Shown: positions 38,135-46,785 of the stretch, piece after piece | Numbering within the stretch: the stretch's first letter is position 1 | How the letters are laid out: the number at the start of each line of letters is the position of its first letter | NCBI GenBank assembly: GCA_025916675.1 | Contig: CP098402.1 | Span: 1,111,205-1,175,204, forward strand | Direction of reading: 5' to 3' | DNA length: 64,000 nucleotides | Origin: Phycisphaera sp. | GTDB lineage: Bacteria; Planctomycetota; Phycisphaerae; Phycisphaerales; UBA1924 | Translations under genes and position numbers: made by a program | Notes under the pieces: generated by a model | Databases searched by the model: none | Seen by the model: the letters and a program-made list of their open reading frames with translations, nothing else | What the model was told of the DNA's origin: nothing

Positions 38135-39037
38135 TCAGCCGACCACGCGTTCACCCTCGGTCGACGTCAACGCGCTAAACAGACCCGACAGCCTCGCGGT
38201 GATCGGCCCACCCGCCGCACCGCCGATGCGCCTGCCATCGATCTCGACGACCGGTGCGATTTCCCCCATCGTGCCGGTGCAGAAGACCTCCGACGCCCGG
38301 TAGGCTTCGGCCAGCGTGATGTCGGCCTCCCGGCAGTCGATGTCGTTCTCATTGCAGAGTTCGAGTATGGCCGCCCGTGTAACGCCCTCCGGGCACGCGG
38401 CGGTCGTCGGCGTGCGGATCACGCCGTCCTCAACGAAGAACAAGTGCGTGGCGTTGGTTTCGGCCACAAAACCCCGCGTGTCGAGCATGAGCGCGTCGTC
38501 GGCACCCGCCGCGTTTGCTTCGAGCTTCGCGAGGATCGACGTGAGCTGGTTGCAGGAATGAATCTTCTGGTCGAGCACGTCGGCCGGTGGCCGGCGATGC
38601 GCGGAGGTCTTGAGCGTGATGCCCGACTTGTCATACACCGGCGGCTTGTGCTCGGCCAGGATGATGAGCGTGTGGCCAAGCGTGTTGATCCTGGGATCGA
38701 GCCCCGACGTGTACTTCTCGCCCCGCGTCAGCGTAAGCCGGACATGCACACCGTCCCGCATCGCGTTCGCTTCAAGGGTGCGCGAGAGCTCATGGATGAT
38801 CTCCTCGTCGCTTGGGATGCTCGCGTATGCCAGGGCCATCGCGGAGTGCCGCAGCCGAGCCAAATGCTGCTCGAGCCTGAAGATCCGCCCGTCGTAGAGC
38901 CGCAGACCCTCCCAGACCGCGTCGCCGTTCTGCACCGAAGAGTCGAAGGGGCTCACGCCTGCCTCCGATCGCGGCGTGAGCGTGCCGTTGATGTTCACGA
39001 TGAGGTTCTGGTTGAGTGGGTTGGCTTGCTGGAGCAT
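38135..39037 (-). CDS. Class IV aminotransferase (branched-chain type)
   Basis: 300 residues. The fold-type IV PLP pattern is present: VNINGTLTPRSEAGVSPFDS at the start, DAVWEGLRLYDGRIFRL, VRLTLTRGEKYTSG, then the lysine of VLDQKIHSCNQLTSI, and LMLDTRGFVAETNATHLFFV, with TGTMGEIAPVVEIDGR near the end. The family transaminates branched-chain amino acids, D-amino acids or 4-amino-4-deoxychorismate; the ilvE-like type is most likely but specificity is not decided. The start ATG immediately follows the stop of the sulfotransferase-like gene (TAG-ATG), so the two genes are coupled. Confidence 0.9.
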   Translation of the reverse strand: MLQQANPLNQNLIVNINGTLTPRSEAGVSPFDSSVQNGDAVWEGLRLYDGRIFRLEQHLARLRHSAMALAYASIPSDEEIIHELSRTLEANAMRDGVHVRLTLTRGEKYTSGLDPRINTLGHTLIILAEHKPPVYDKSGITLKTSAHRRPPADVLDQKIHSCNQLTSILAKLEANAAGADDALMLDTRGFVAETNATHLFFVEDGVIRTPTTAACPEGVTRAAILELCNENDIDCREADITLAEAYRASEVFCTGTMGEIAPVVEIDGRRIGGAAGGPITARLSGLFSALTSTEGERVVG

Positions 39038-39766
39038 CTAGTCCTCGTCAATCGGGCGCAGAGCGTGCTCGATGAGTCGCTCGTAAAGCGTCTCGCATTC
39101 CTTGAGCAAGGGAAAATGCCTGCTCGGGATCTCGGCATCTTTTGGCTTGTAGGGCGCAAAACCGGTCGAGCGTTCAACGTTCGCGTACCAATACTCGGCC
39201 CAGATGCCATCGGTCGCACGCGGCCCGGGCTCCCATGACAGCATGCGATCGGTATACGGCACGCCGAGCGCCACGCACAGCGCCCGGAGCGAACCCTCGG
39301 GCTGCTCGAGCACCGTACGCGCGTCAAGCACGGGCAACGACCATCCAAACCGTTCTTGCAGCTTCATCTGAGCCGGGAGCCCGGTCGCATCCAAGTCCGG
39401 GTTGGGCAACACTTCGATCAGCGACGCCAGCATGTCTCGCGGCTCGCGGACGAGCAGCGCGTTCGACAGGCCATCGACCCATCCAAGATCCATCCCACCA
39501 AGGAGGTGGTGCGCCATGTGCTTCTGGTACACATACTGGTAGGGTTCGCTTGGTGGAGAGGTCAACGCTGCGACAACGGTGCCAAGGTCCGTTTCCCCCG
39601 CCGCGATGACTTCTGCCGCGCCCGGGTGCTCCAGGCCGGTCCGCTCCAGATAGTGCGCATACAGCGGCTCATCGACGACGAGCGTGTCGCCGCGCGCTTC
39701 CCAGGATCGCATCATCGCTGTCGAGATGTTGCGCGGGCCCGACCACGTGGCGATGATCGTCGTCAT
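39038..39766 (-). CDS. Sulfotransferase-like P-loop protein
   Basis: 242 residues. It starts TTIIATWSGPRNISTAMMRS, where SGPRNIST is the PAPS 5'-phosphosulfate loop position of sulfotransferase-fold proteins, and ALLVREPRDMLASL contains the REPRD box that contacts the 3'-phosphate. The middle has VYQKHMAHHLLGG. The C-terminal half is helical and less recognisable. Proteins of this type often sit beside class IV aminotransferases, as here, where the aminotransferase start touches this gene's stop. The true activity (sulfotransferase or a related nucleotide enzyme) is unproven. Confidence 0.8.
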   Translation of the reverse strand: MTTIIATWSGPRNISTAMMRSWEARGDTLVVDEPLYAHYLERTGLEHPGAAEVIAAGETDLGTVVAALTSPPSEPYQYVYQKHMAHHLLGGMDLGWVDGLSNALLVREPRDMLASLIEVLPNPDLDATGLPAQMKLQERFGWSLPVLDARTVLEQPEGSLRALCVALGVPYTDRMLSWEPGPRATDGIWAEYWYANVERSTGFAPYKPKDAEIPSRHFPLLKECETLYERLIEHALRPIDED

Positions 39767-39788
39767 TGGCAGCGTACCTGCAAACGGA

Positions 39789-40313
39789 TCACTTCATCGC
39801 CACCGAACCGACATGGGTGATGCCGTCGGCCAGTTCCACCTCGATCCACCAAGACGCACTATCGGGCAATGGATCGGGCGCGACGGTGCGAAGCTCGTAG
39901 CCGCCCGCTTCGGCAGAGTATCGGGCCAGCGCGACCACAGAGGCATACCGATCGTTGGTGCCGATCCAGCCACGGACGGTGGAGGTGCCGCTGTCGTCTT
40001 CGGGAAGCCTGACAACGAGGTGGAGCTCCTTGCCGGGGGTGGCGGCCCCATCGCCCTGGAACGCCTGGATCTGCATTTCGCCGACGGCCACGGCACCCAG
40101 CGGTTCCAATTCGTGGCCATCACGGTCGCCATCATCAGGATCATGGCCGGCGCTCTCGCCGCCGTCGTGGTCCGCACCGTCATCCCCACCGGCCTCGGCC
40201 TGGCCGTACTCGCCGCCGGAGGTTCCCGTGCTCGGGCCAGGCTCCTCGCAGGCCGCAATCGAAAGCGCCGTGGCGAGCCCGGCAACGAGGAGCATCCGTG
40301 CGAGTGCAGTCAT
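39789..40313 (-). CDS. Lipoprotein paralogue of the metal-efflux accessory
   Basis: 174 residues from ATG 40313, lipobox ending at Cys22 (ALSIAAC). After a Gly/Asp/His linker it has the same C-terminal domain as the lipoprotein at 6218-6838: LHLVVRLPEDDSG, VRGWIGTNDRYASV, APDPLPDSASWWIEVELADG. The linker is shorter and less His-rich than in the other copy. Its start overlaps the stop of a broken cusA-like gene by ATGA, exactly as the intact pair does. This copy therefore seems to be a survivor of a decayed efflux operon. It may still bind metal; it precedes the sulfotransferase-like gene by 22 bases. Confidence 0.8.
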   Translation of the reverse strand: MTALARMLLVAGLATALSIAACEEPGPSTGTSGGEYGQAEAGGDDGADHDGGESAGHDPDDGDRDGHELEPLGAVAVGEMQIQAFQGDGAATPGKELHLVVRLPEDDSGTSTVRGWIGTNDRYASVVALARYSAEAGGYELRTVAPDPLPDSASWWIEVELADGITHVGSVAMK

Positions 40314-40887
40314 GGTGGGGCCTCCCGGGGCTCGATGGCAGTGCGTTGCTCGGCCGTGTGCCCGAACACTAGGGATTGCTCTGCTGGCACGACAAAGAGC
40401 TCCCACAGGGCCGATATCAACACGCCGCCGAAAGCCACGATTGCCAGCAAGGCCAACAACAACCCGCTTCCCAGCTCGCCGCCAGCAAGTGCCAGTTGTT
40501 GCAACCCGAATGCCGCTACGGCCCGGGGTATGAATGGGCGAGACGCGATCCACGGAACCCTAAACGATCGTCTGGCCCGGCACGACAGCCTCGTGCCGCA
40601 TGAGGTAGTTGTAGTAATCACGGAGCCAGGATGCCGTTGCCCACAGCCATGCTCCAGGAGCGTGATGAGACCCACCACGCTGGCGATCGAGATGATCGGC
40701 GGCATGACGCGCGACCAAGGCCGATGCGCGGAAGCGGCTGGTCCACAATCACCAAGAGGGCCGCGCGTACCAACGTGGCACCGATCCGCCGCAACACAAG
40801 CAAGGCCGCGCGCCTGCACTGGGCGTTCTCGCGCGAGATCGGGCTGCTCGAACGCTGTAGCCCGCTATCGGCCACATCACCCAGCCG
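40310..40887 (-). pseudogene. Eroded CusA/CzcA-family RND transporter
   Basis: Fragments of an HME-RND transporter are spread over three frames. Compared with the intact copy at 6835-10041, SPISRENAQCRRAALLVLRR (~40830) matches the IARENAQRKAVVSLNVA region. LVRAALLVIVDQPLPRIG (~40780) matches LRVSLLVLVNLPLALIGG. PPIISIASVVGLITL (~40700) matches PVISIASLVGFITLFG. AVGNGIL and DYYNYLMRHE continue in other frames. GSGLLLALLAIVAFGGVLIS and the following FVVPA match the last helix. At least three frameshifts and several deletions are needed. The final stop still overlaps the lipoprotein ATG, as in the intact operon. No product of useful length can be made. Confidence 0.85.
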
Positions 40888-40919
40888 TGCTGCCTCGTAC
40901 CGAGAACAACGGTCGCTGT

Positions 40920-41129
40920 TCAGCTCGCCTTCGCGGGCGCGAAGCCCGCGCAGCCGCTGGTCGCGGTGACGGTCAGGTTCAGCGGCTTGAGCTGCGGATG
41001 GCCGCAGTGCTCTTGGAAGTTCTCGGGTGCCTGACCGCTGATGCGGATCTGGACGAGCTTCTGGTCGGCGGCGTGGTCTTCGCCGAAGTGGGCGCACTTG
41101 CCGCACTGGCCTTCGGTAATCTGGAGCAT
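40920..41129 (-). CDS. Small cysteine-rich protein, putative zinc binding
   Basis: 69 residues from ATG 41129, with GGAGG nearby. MLQITEGQCGKCAHFGEDHA and CGHPQLKPLNLTVTATSGC show a CxxC pair plus two further cysteines that may form a zinc site. The clear hydrophobic/charged patterning and the ribosome site make it a probable gene. It lies just upstream of the eroded transporter, so it may have belonged to that operon. I recall similar small planctomycetal proteins, but cannot name the family. Confidence 0.6.
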   Translation of the reverse strand: MLQITEGQCGKCAHFGEDHAADQKLVQIRISGQAPENFQEHCGHPQLKPLNLTVTATSGCAGFAPAKAS

Positions 41130-41367
41130 GTCGTGCCTCCTGTCAAGAAGGGCCCAACCCATCTCGGGCCCGCACCGTCAGTATGACATAGAACGCCCAA
41201 ATTGGAAGTGAGAATGCGTCTCATTCCAAAAGTGAGACAGAGTCGCATTCGCAGCCCACCAAAAGCATCAGCACTGGACTGACGCCCCCGGCCGCCGAAT
41301 ACTTGGGGCCTGTCCGCTCGGCTCCAGGGCCTCACCGGCTCGAGAAAAGATCGGATTGTGTTCGGTT

Positions 41368-41440
41368 GCCACCTTAGCTCAGTTGGTAGAGCGAAGCTTT
41401 CGTAAAGCTTAGGTCATCGGTTCGAGTCCGATAGGTGGCT
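41368..41440 (+). tRNA. tRNA-Thr (CGT)
   Basis: 73 nt cloverleaf. Acceptor GCCACCT/AGGTGGC, D arm TAGCTCAGTTGGTAGAGC, anticodon stem AAGCT/AGCTT around TTCGTAA (anticodon CGT), T arm ATCGG-TTCGAGT-CCGAT. Discriminator is T; CCA not encoded. CGT reads the threonine codon ACG. Confidence 0.9.
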
Positions 41441-41466
41441 CTTTTCGGTCCCCGTCAAGAACGCAA

Positions 41467-41496
41467 CGAGCCCGGCGGCAAAGGCCACCGGGCTCG
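41467..41496 (+). terminator. Terminator-like hairpin after tRNA-Thr
   Basis: Stem CGAGCCCGG/CCGGGCTCG (9 bp) extended inside by GG/CC after one mismatch, 26 bases beyond the tRNA and followed by CTGTCTT. The tail is only partly T-rich, so intrinsic termination is likely but not certain. Confidence 0.5.
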
Positions 41497-41616
41497 CTGT
41501 CTTCGTACGCGATGGGCATATTGAGAGAGAGGGTGCGAGAACAGCAACACCCACCGCATGACCCAAATTACCCAAATTCACAGGTAATGTAAATACGGAA
41601 TTACCCATATTTCTAC

Positions 41617-42894
41617 TCAAACACCTCCGCGGTCCTGCAGCGTGACCTTGAAGTCGATCCGCTCGCCGTCGCGTTCGACGGTCACGGTCACCACGTCGCC
41701 GGGGTCGTGTCGCATGAGCTGGCCCATCCAGTCGCGAACGTCACCGACCGCCTGGCCGTTCCAGCCCACGAGCCGGTCACCCGACTCGAGGCCCGCGTGG
41801 TCGGCGGGAGAGTCTGGCGTCACGCCGCCCACGGCCACGCCCGACACGCCCTCGACATAGCTGCCCGGACGGATGCCAAAGCGGACGCGGATGTCGCCCA
41901 TGCTCGGACCGGCGGCGGGGCGCTGCCCGCCGACGAATGCCATGTTGCTCGTTGTGGTGGCCAGGGCGTGGACGACCTGGGCGAACACCGCCGCGGTCTC
42001 GGCCCCCTGCGTCCGGTTGATCTTCCACGACTCGTCATTCTGCGTGTGGTAGTCATCGTGCTGGTCCGTCGCGGTGACGAACAGCCCCGGCACGCCCGCC
42101 TCGTAGAACGCCCAGTGGTCGCTGCGACCACTCAAGCCAGATTCAACCTGCTCGATGAGCGGCGAAGCATCGAAGATCGGTTCGACGACATCCTCAAGGC
42201 CGACACCGGTACCAACGCCGGAAACGCTCAGCCGGCCATCCTTGATGCGGCCGATCATGTCGAAGTTGATCATGAGCGTGTGCGTGGTGATCGGGGAGAC
42301 GGGGTTGTTGACGTAGAACGTCGCGCCATTGAGGCCCGATTCCTCGCCGCTGAAGGCAATGAACAGCACGCTCCGTCGATCGCCGTCGAGCTTGGCGTAG
42401 TCGCCGGCCAGGCCCCGGGCCATCAGCAGCATGCCGGCCACACCCGAAGCGTTGTCGTCGGCCCCGGGGTGCAACGAGCCCGTCTCTCCACGAGACCCGA
42501 ATTGGCCGTCGCCGAGATGATCCAAGTGAGCGCCAATGACGATGTACTGGCTCGCGAGGTCTCCGCTGCCTCGGATCAAGCCGGCGACATTCTCCGCATT
42601 GGTGTTCTCGATCGAGAACGACTGCCGCCACGAAGCGCTCTCACCGGATCCGAACGCCGGCTCGAGCCCAGCCAGCTCGAGCGATCGCTGCACGTAGTCC
42701 TTGGCCATCGCCATGCCCTTGCTGCCCGGCAGGCGGCCGCCCATGGCAGGGCTGGAGAGCGTGGTCACGTGCGTGTCGAACAGCCGGACCTCGGCGTCGC
42801 TGGCGGCGAGCGCCTCGGCGATGGGGCAGTCTTGGGCGAGAGTTGGCAGGCACGCAAGAGCCAGAGCCGCTGCGGCGGAGATGAACTTGGTCAT
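41617..42894 (-). CDS. Secreted M28-family zinc peptidase with C-terminal PDZ domain
   Basis: 425 residues from ATG 42894; the N-terminus is a signal peptide (FISAAAALALACLPTLAQ). The catalytic domain shows M28 aminopeptidase residues: HLDHLGDG, PGADDNASG (bridging Asp), SGEESGLNGA (Glu-Glu), FDMIGR and HDDYHTQND. The C-terminal ~90 residues form a PDZ domain starting RVRFGIRPGSYVEGVSG and GGVTPDSPADHAGLESGDRL. It should trim N-terminal residues from extracellular or periplasmic peptides. The upstream open frame is arginine/serine-rich and not signal-like, so the ATG is preferred. The gene follows the DoxX-like gene by ~60 bases. Confidence 0.92.
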   Translation of the reverse strand: MTKFISAAAALALACLPTLAQDCPIAEALAASDAEVRLFDTHVTTLSSPAMGGRLPGSKGMAMAKDYVQRSLELAGLEPAFGSGESASWRQSFSIENTNAENVAGLIRGSGDLASQYIVIGAHLDHLGDGQFGSRGETGSLHPGADDNASGVAGMLLMARGLAGDYAKLDGDRRSVLFIAFSGEESGLNGATFYVNNPVSPITTHTLMINFDMIGRIKDGRLSVSGVGTGVGLEDVVEPIFDASPLIEQVESGLSGRSDHWAFYEAGVPGLFVTATDQHDDYHTQNDESWKINRTQGAETAAVFAQVVHALATTTSNMAFVGGQRPAAGPSMGDIRVRFGIRPGSYVEGVSGVAVGGVTPDSPADHAGLESGDRLVGWNGQAVGDVRDWMGQLMRHDPGDVVTVTVERDGERIDFKVTLQDRGGV

Positions 42895-42955
42895 GGGTCG
42901 GGTCGCTCCTTGAGACAGTGTCTCAATAGTGTAGGAGCGGCCCAAAGAGCCGGAA

Positions 42956-43423
42956 TCAGCCCTTGGCCAGCAATCCCAGGATGGTGTCTCGCCGCAGGAA
43001 CGCCACCATGAGGGAGAGCAGCAAGACGCCGATGGCCATGCCGAAGAGCATCCCGCCGTCGTCGCCCGTGCCATCGGGGGTGGGCACCTTGATGCCAATG
43101 ACTGCCAAGTGCGAGCCGATCGCCCCGATCATCATCAGGATGCCAAGCAGGGCACCCCAGGCGGCGGTCTTGGGGATCAGGATCAGCACGACAATGACGA
43201 GTTCGACGACGCCCGAGGCGATGGCCGCCGGCCGGCCGCCGAGCTTCTCGAAGATCACCTGCGTCTCGGGGGCGTTGGTGAACTTGAAGAACAAAGTCTG
43301 CGCAAGGACGATCGCGACGATGACCTGGCCCATCCACGACGTGATGGTGTAGGGCTTGCTGGTGTGGACGGTGGGCAGGCCGGAGGCCTGCGTCGTGGCG
43401 GCGTGCTCGGCTTGTTCGGTCAT
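42956..43423 (-). CDS. DoxX-like membrane protein
   Basis: 155 residues from ATG 43423. Four hydrophobic segments are seen, with the DoxX-type layout TITSWMGQVIVAIVLAQTLF, FKFTNAPETQVIF, ELVIVVLILIPKTAAWGALL and GMLFGMAIGVLLLSLMVAFL. The first ~25 residues are polar. The family comprises small inner-membrane proteins of uncertain role, sometimes tied to quinone or thiosulfate redox. The upstream open frame that extends beyond it is not convincing as protein. Confidence 0.85.
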   Translation of the reverse strand: MTEQAEHAATTQASGLPTVHTSKPYTITSWMGQVIVAIVLAQTLFFKFTNAPETQVIFEKLGGRPAAIASGVVELVIVVLILIPKTAAWGALLGILMMIGAIGSHLAVIGIKVPTPDGTGDDGGMLFGMAIGVLLLSLMVAFLRRDTILGLLAKG

Positions 43424-43520
43424 GCTGATACCCCGTATGTGCGGACAAAACCCTGTAGACCAATCAAGTGAAACCCGATCGGCAATATTCCGGGTGTATC
43501 CAGGGAGCAGCAGGAACCTG

Positions 43521-44330
43521 TCAGGCCCGAGCCGCGACGCACACGATAAAACTGTCGTCGGCCTCCTCCGTGTCGTCCATCGGCTGGATGTACGGCCGGC
43601 CGTCGCCGTCGACCGCGTCGGGGAGCTGGCCATAGACCGCGGACGAGGCAAACCCCGCTTCGAGCAAGGCGTCGCGTAATTCCGGCACCGACCAAAGTCG
43701 CCAGTGGTAGACGAACGCATCAATGTGTTCGGCGTCGATAAAGCCCGCCCGCTCGATGCGGAAGTGCAGCGCGTTGGTCACCATGCCCGTGAGCGGGTTG
43801 GCCTCACGCTGCTCCCACGTATACCGCACGCGCCAGCCGCCCTTGCCGTCGGGTGCGTGCTCTGCAGGTAGGGGATGGAAGCGGTGGACCTCGCCGATGG
43901 TGTAGGCCGTCTCGCCGCCATAGGTATCGCACACGAAGACCCCACCCGGCTTCAACCGTGCCCGAACGTGCTTGAGGTAAGCGAGCAAGCTCGCCCGATC
44001 ATGGTGGTAACCAACGGAAAAGTTGCCCACCCAGATCGCATCGACACTCGCCGGCTCGTCCATCACGTCGCCGACACGGGTCTCGATGCGGTCCGCACCA
44101 TCACAACGCGAGAGCGTCTCGGCGTCCCGATCAACACACCAGGCTCGATGACGCCCGCTCTGCCCAACCCACGCCCGGCTCACCGCACCGCTACCGGCGA
44201 AGTCCTCGCCGAGCAGCGTGGGCTCATCACCGTGGATGGCTCGGACCAGATCCACCACGTGCCTGGGGCTCTGCACACAGAGCTCGTAGAGATCTTGCGC
44301 ACCAGGGGTCTGGGATGCGGCCTCGGTCAC
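43521..44330 (-). CDS. SAM-dependent methyltransferase
   Basis: 269 residues from a GTG at 44330 whose first bases overlap the TGA of the ABC permease gene (GTGA). The SAM-binding motif I is LLGEDFAGSGAVSRAW; motif II region is CVDRDAETL with the acidic residue binding ribose; motif DAIWVGNFSVGYHH and RLKPGGVFVCDTYGG follow. It is a class I fold. Substrate unknown. Coupling to the transporter suggests a shared product or pathway, for example modification of the exported compound. Confidence 0.85.
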   Translation of the reverse strand: MTEAASQTPGAQDLYELCVQSPRHVVDLVRAIHGDEPTLLGEDFAGSGAVSRAWVGQSGRHRAWCVDRDAETLSRCDGADRIETRVGDVMDEPASVDAIWVGNFSVGYHHDRASLLAYLKHVRARLKPGGVFVCDTYGGETAYTIGEVHRFHPLPAEHAPDGKGGWRVRYTWEQREANPLTGMVTNALHFRIERAGFIDAEHIDAFVYHWRLWSVPELRDALLEAGFASSAVYGQLPDAVDGDGRPYIQPMDDTEEADDSFIVCVAARA

Positions 44331-45703
44331 GCCATCCGCACCCAGCGAACCAGCGTCCGGAAGTTCGGCGGCTTGCCAAACATGAGCATGCCCACGCGGA
44401 AGATCTTGCCCGCCAGCCACACCGCGACCACGGCCCCGAGCGCGGCGACGCCCAGGCTCAGCAGGATCTGCCACGTAGGCGGCGGATTATTACTAGCGAT
44501 TCTGAGCATCATGATGAACGGATTGATCGGCGGTACGAAGCTCAGCGTCACTGCCAGCGTCGAGTTCGGCGCCCGCGGCACCACGATCATCATGAAGTAC
44601 GGGATCATCATGAACATCATGATGGGCGTCATGAACGCCTGCGCCTCGCGAAGGTCGTTGACGGCCGCCCCCGCGGCCGCCATGAGCGAGGCGATCATGC
44701 CGTAGCCGGTCAGGAAAAATAGGAACATCCACACCACGTCCATGGGGTTGATGAGGTCGCCCAACGCAAACGCAACCAAGGCACTGATACCCACTCCCGA
44801 GTAGATCGTGAGCATCGACAACCCCACGAGCATCTGCCCCAGAATCTTGCCCGCCATGAGCTGCGTGGGCGAGACGGCGCTCAGCAGCACCTCGACCACG
44901 CGGTTGGACTTCTCCTCGATGGTCGTGGTCAGCAGGTACTGGCCGCCCGTGAACACCGCGCCAAGCACGAGCATCATCATCACCATGGGCAGGATGAAGC
45001 TCATCGCGCTCGTGGAGTCGCGCTCACCCTCCTCGGTGACCTCGGTGGTGCGCGGCGCATCCACGCTGGTCAAGGCCTCAATGTCCTCGATCTCAAAACC
45101 ATTCGCCTCGTACCGAGCCTCGCGCACACTACGGCGTAACCCGCCGCGGATCTCGTCGATGATCCGATCGTCGAGCCTGGGCATGACCGTCAGATTGAAC
45201 GCACCGAACCGTTCCGCCGATTCATCTTTCACGACCGCGCTGGGATCGATGATCGCGACGGCGATGGTTGAGTCAGGATCGTCCTTGACGGCCGCACGGA
45301 TCCGCTCTTTGGCCTCGTCGAGATCCGCATCGGGCTCCAGGATCTGCACGGAGAGGTTCGGGGCCGTGCCAAGCACCATGTCCATCGCCTGGCCCGTGGC
45401 ATCGGGGGAGGCTCCGGGCATCGACGGCATGGCCTCGCCGGCCTGCTTCGCAAGGTCCCCCCGGCGCTCGGCGATCGCCTCGGGCTTGAGGTACTCCACA
45501 AGCCGCGGCGCAACCTCGCCCGTCGGGTCGATCACCGCGACCGTGCCCACAATGGCGGGCGCCTTCTGCTGGCTGACAATGAAGATGACCACCGGGATGG
45601 CGATGGCCAGCACCGCCGGCACGACGACCGCGCCGATGATGAAGCCCTTCGTGAGAACCGTCGAGGCGAATTCCCGGCCGGCGATGTGCAGGATTCGGGT
45701 CAT
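44327..45703 (-). CDS. ABC-2 type transporter permease (NatB-like)
   Basis: 458 residues from ATG 45703. One N-terminal helix (GFIIGAVVVPAVLAIAIPVV) is followed by a large ~230-residue extracytoplasmic domain, then five or six helices from residue ~270 (SFILPMVMMMLVLGAVFTGG, YGMIASLMAAAGAAVN). This is the ABC-2/NatB layout used in Na+ or drug export. ATG overlaps the ATPase gene's TGA, and the stop overlaps the methyltransferase start. Substrate unknown. Confidence 0.9.
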   Translation of the reverse strand: MTRILHIAGREFASTVLTKGFIIGAVVVPAVLAIAIPVVIFIVSQQKAPAIVGTVAVIDPTGEVAPRLVEYLKPEAIAERRGDLAKQAGEAMPSMPGASPDATGQAMDMVLGTAPNLSVQILEPDADLDEAKERIRAAVKDDPDSTIAVAIIDPSAVVKDESAERFGAFNLTVMPRLDDRIIDEIRGGLRRSVREARYEANGFEIEDIEALTSVDAPRTTEVTEEGERDSTSAMSFILPMVMMMLVLGAVFTGGQYLLTTTIEEKSNRVVEVLLSAVSPTQLMAGKILGQMLVGLSMLTIYSGVGISALVAFALGDLINPMDVVWMFLFFLTGYGMIASLMAAAGAAVNDLREAQAFMTPIMMFMMIPYFMMIVVPRAPNSTLAVTLSFVPPINPFIMMLRIASNNPPPTWQILLSLGVAALGAVVAVWLAGKIFRVGMLMFGKPPNFRTLVRWVRMA

Positions 45704-46689
45704 GCCGACGCTCCTTCCAGGGCTTCGCTCTCGTCGGCCGCCCCATGCAGAGCGTCGCGAACCTCGGCCTGCTTCTCGGCATTCCCGCCGGCGACCTGCT
45801 CGACGAACACATCCTCGAGCGTGACACGCTTGGCGGCCACGCTGCGGACCTCCAGGGCGCTGGCGATCGCACGCACGGCCTGGGGAGCGGGCAACCGCAG
45901 GGGATCGATATGGGCGGCCCAACCTTCAAGCGTGCGCTCGATGCGGCGGATGCCCTCGATGCCCGCGACCTGTTGGGGATCTTCCCCTTCGATGGGATCG
46001 AACAGCACCACGCTCGACTCATGGGCAGCGCGGATCTCGTCGATGCTCGCGTCGAGCACCTTCTGCCCATTGTTGATCATCACGATGCCCTGGCACATCT
46101 GCTCGGCCTGGAACATGACGTGCGTGCACAAGATCACGGTGCGGCCCTGCTGGTGCTGCTCGGTCATGAGCTGCTGCAGCAGGCGCAGGTTGACCGGGTC
46201 GAGGCCGCTGAACGGCTCGTCGAGGATGAGCAACTCGGGCTCGTGCAGCACGGCGGCGACAAACTGAACCTTCTGCTGCATGCCCTTGGACAGCTCCTCG
46301 CACCGCTTGCTAGCGGCATCGGCGAGCTCGACGCGCTCGAGCCAGTGGTGGACGCGGTTGCCCAGTTCGGGGTCGCTCAGGCCCTTCAACTTGCCGATGT
46401 ACTTGAGGAACTGGGTGACCTTCATCTTGCGGTACACGCCGCGTTCCTCGGGCAGGTAGCCGATGCGGTCCTTGCTCTCGAGCGCACTCTTCTTGCCCAG
46501 CACCTGCAGCGTGCCCGAGTCTGGGAAGAGGATGGACATCAGCATGCGGATGGTCGTGCTCTTGCCCGCGCCGTTGGGCCCGATGAGCCCGGTCAGGCTG
46601 CCGGCCTTGACACGCAGGTCGAGCCCTTCGACGGCCACCTTGGGCCCGAAGGTCTTGCGCAGGTTGTCCATCACGACGGCGTCTTGCAC
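45700..46689 (-). CDS. ABC transporter ATPase subunit
   Basis: 329 residues from a GTG at 46689, preceded by AAGGAGG seven bases away; this beats the upstream ATG at 46725, which has none. Walker A GPNGAGKS, Q-loop YLPEERG, signature LSKGMQQKVQF (a K replaces the usual G), Walker B LLILDEPFSGLDP and H-loop CTHVM are all present. The C-terminal ~90 residues are the regulatory extension of this subfamily. It powers the permease encoded next, with which it overlaps by four bases. Confidence 0.95.
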   Translation of the reverse strand: MQDAVVMDNLRKTFGPKVAVEGLDLRVKAGSLTGLIGPNGAGKSTTIRMLMSILFPDSGTLQVLGKKSALESKDRIGYLPEERGVYRKMKVTQFLKYIGKLKGLSDPELGNRVHHWLERVELADAASKRCEELSKGMQQKVQFVAAVLHEPELLILDEPFSGLDPVNLRLLQQLMTEQHQQGRTVILCTHVMFQAEQMCQGIVMINNGQKVLDASIDEIRAAHESSVVLFDPIEGEDPQQVAGIEGIRRIERTLEGWAAHIDPLRLPAPQAVRAIASALEVRSVAAKRVTLEDVFVEQVAGGNAEKQAEVRDALHGAADESEALEGASA

Positions 46690-46785
46690 GAGCGCGCCTC
46701 CTTGGGGGAAGTACTGTGGCGGCAACTGTAGGTGCAGCCGGCCGCTTGCCCGGCTGATTGGGATCTGGGGGAGCGTTTTTTCGGC

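Noticed and set aside
37193-39238. 681-codon plus-strand frame
   Set aside because: Antisense to the peptidase fusion and the aminotransferase gene; no recognisable protein pattern.
41414-41620. 68-codon frame overlapping tRNA-Thr on the minus strand
   Set aside because: It spans a tRNA and a terminator hairpin and has no ribosome site; chance open frame.
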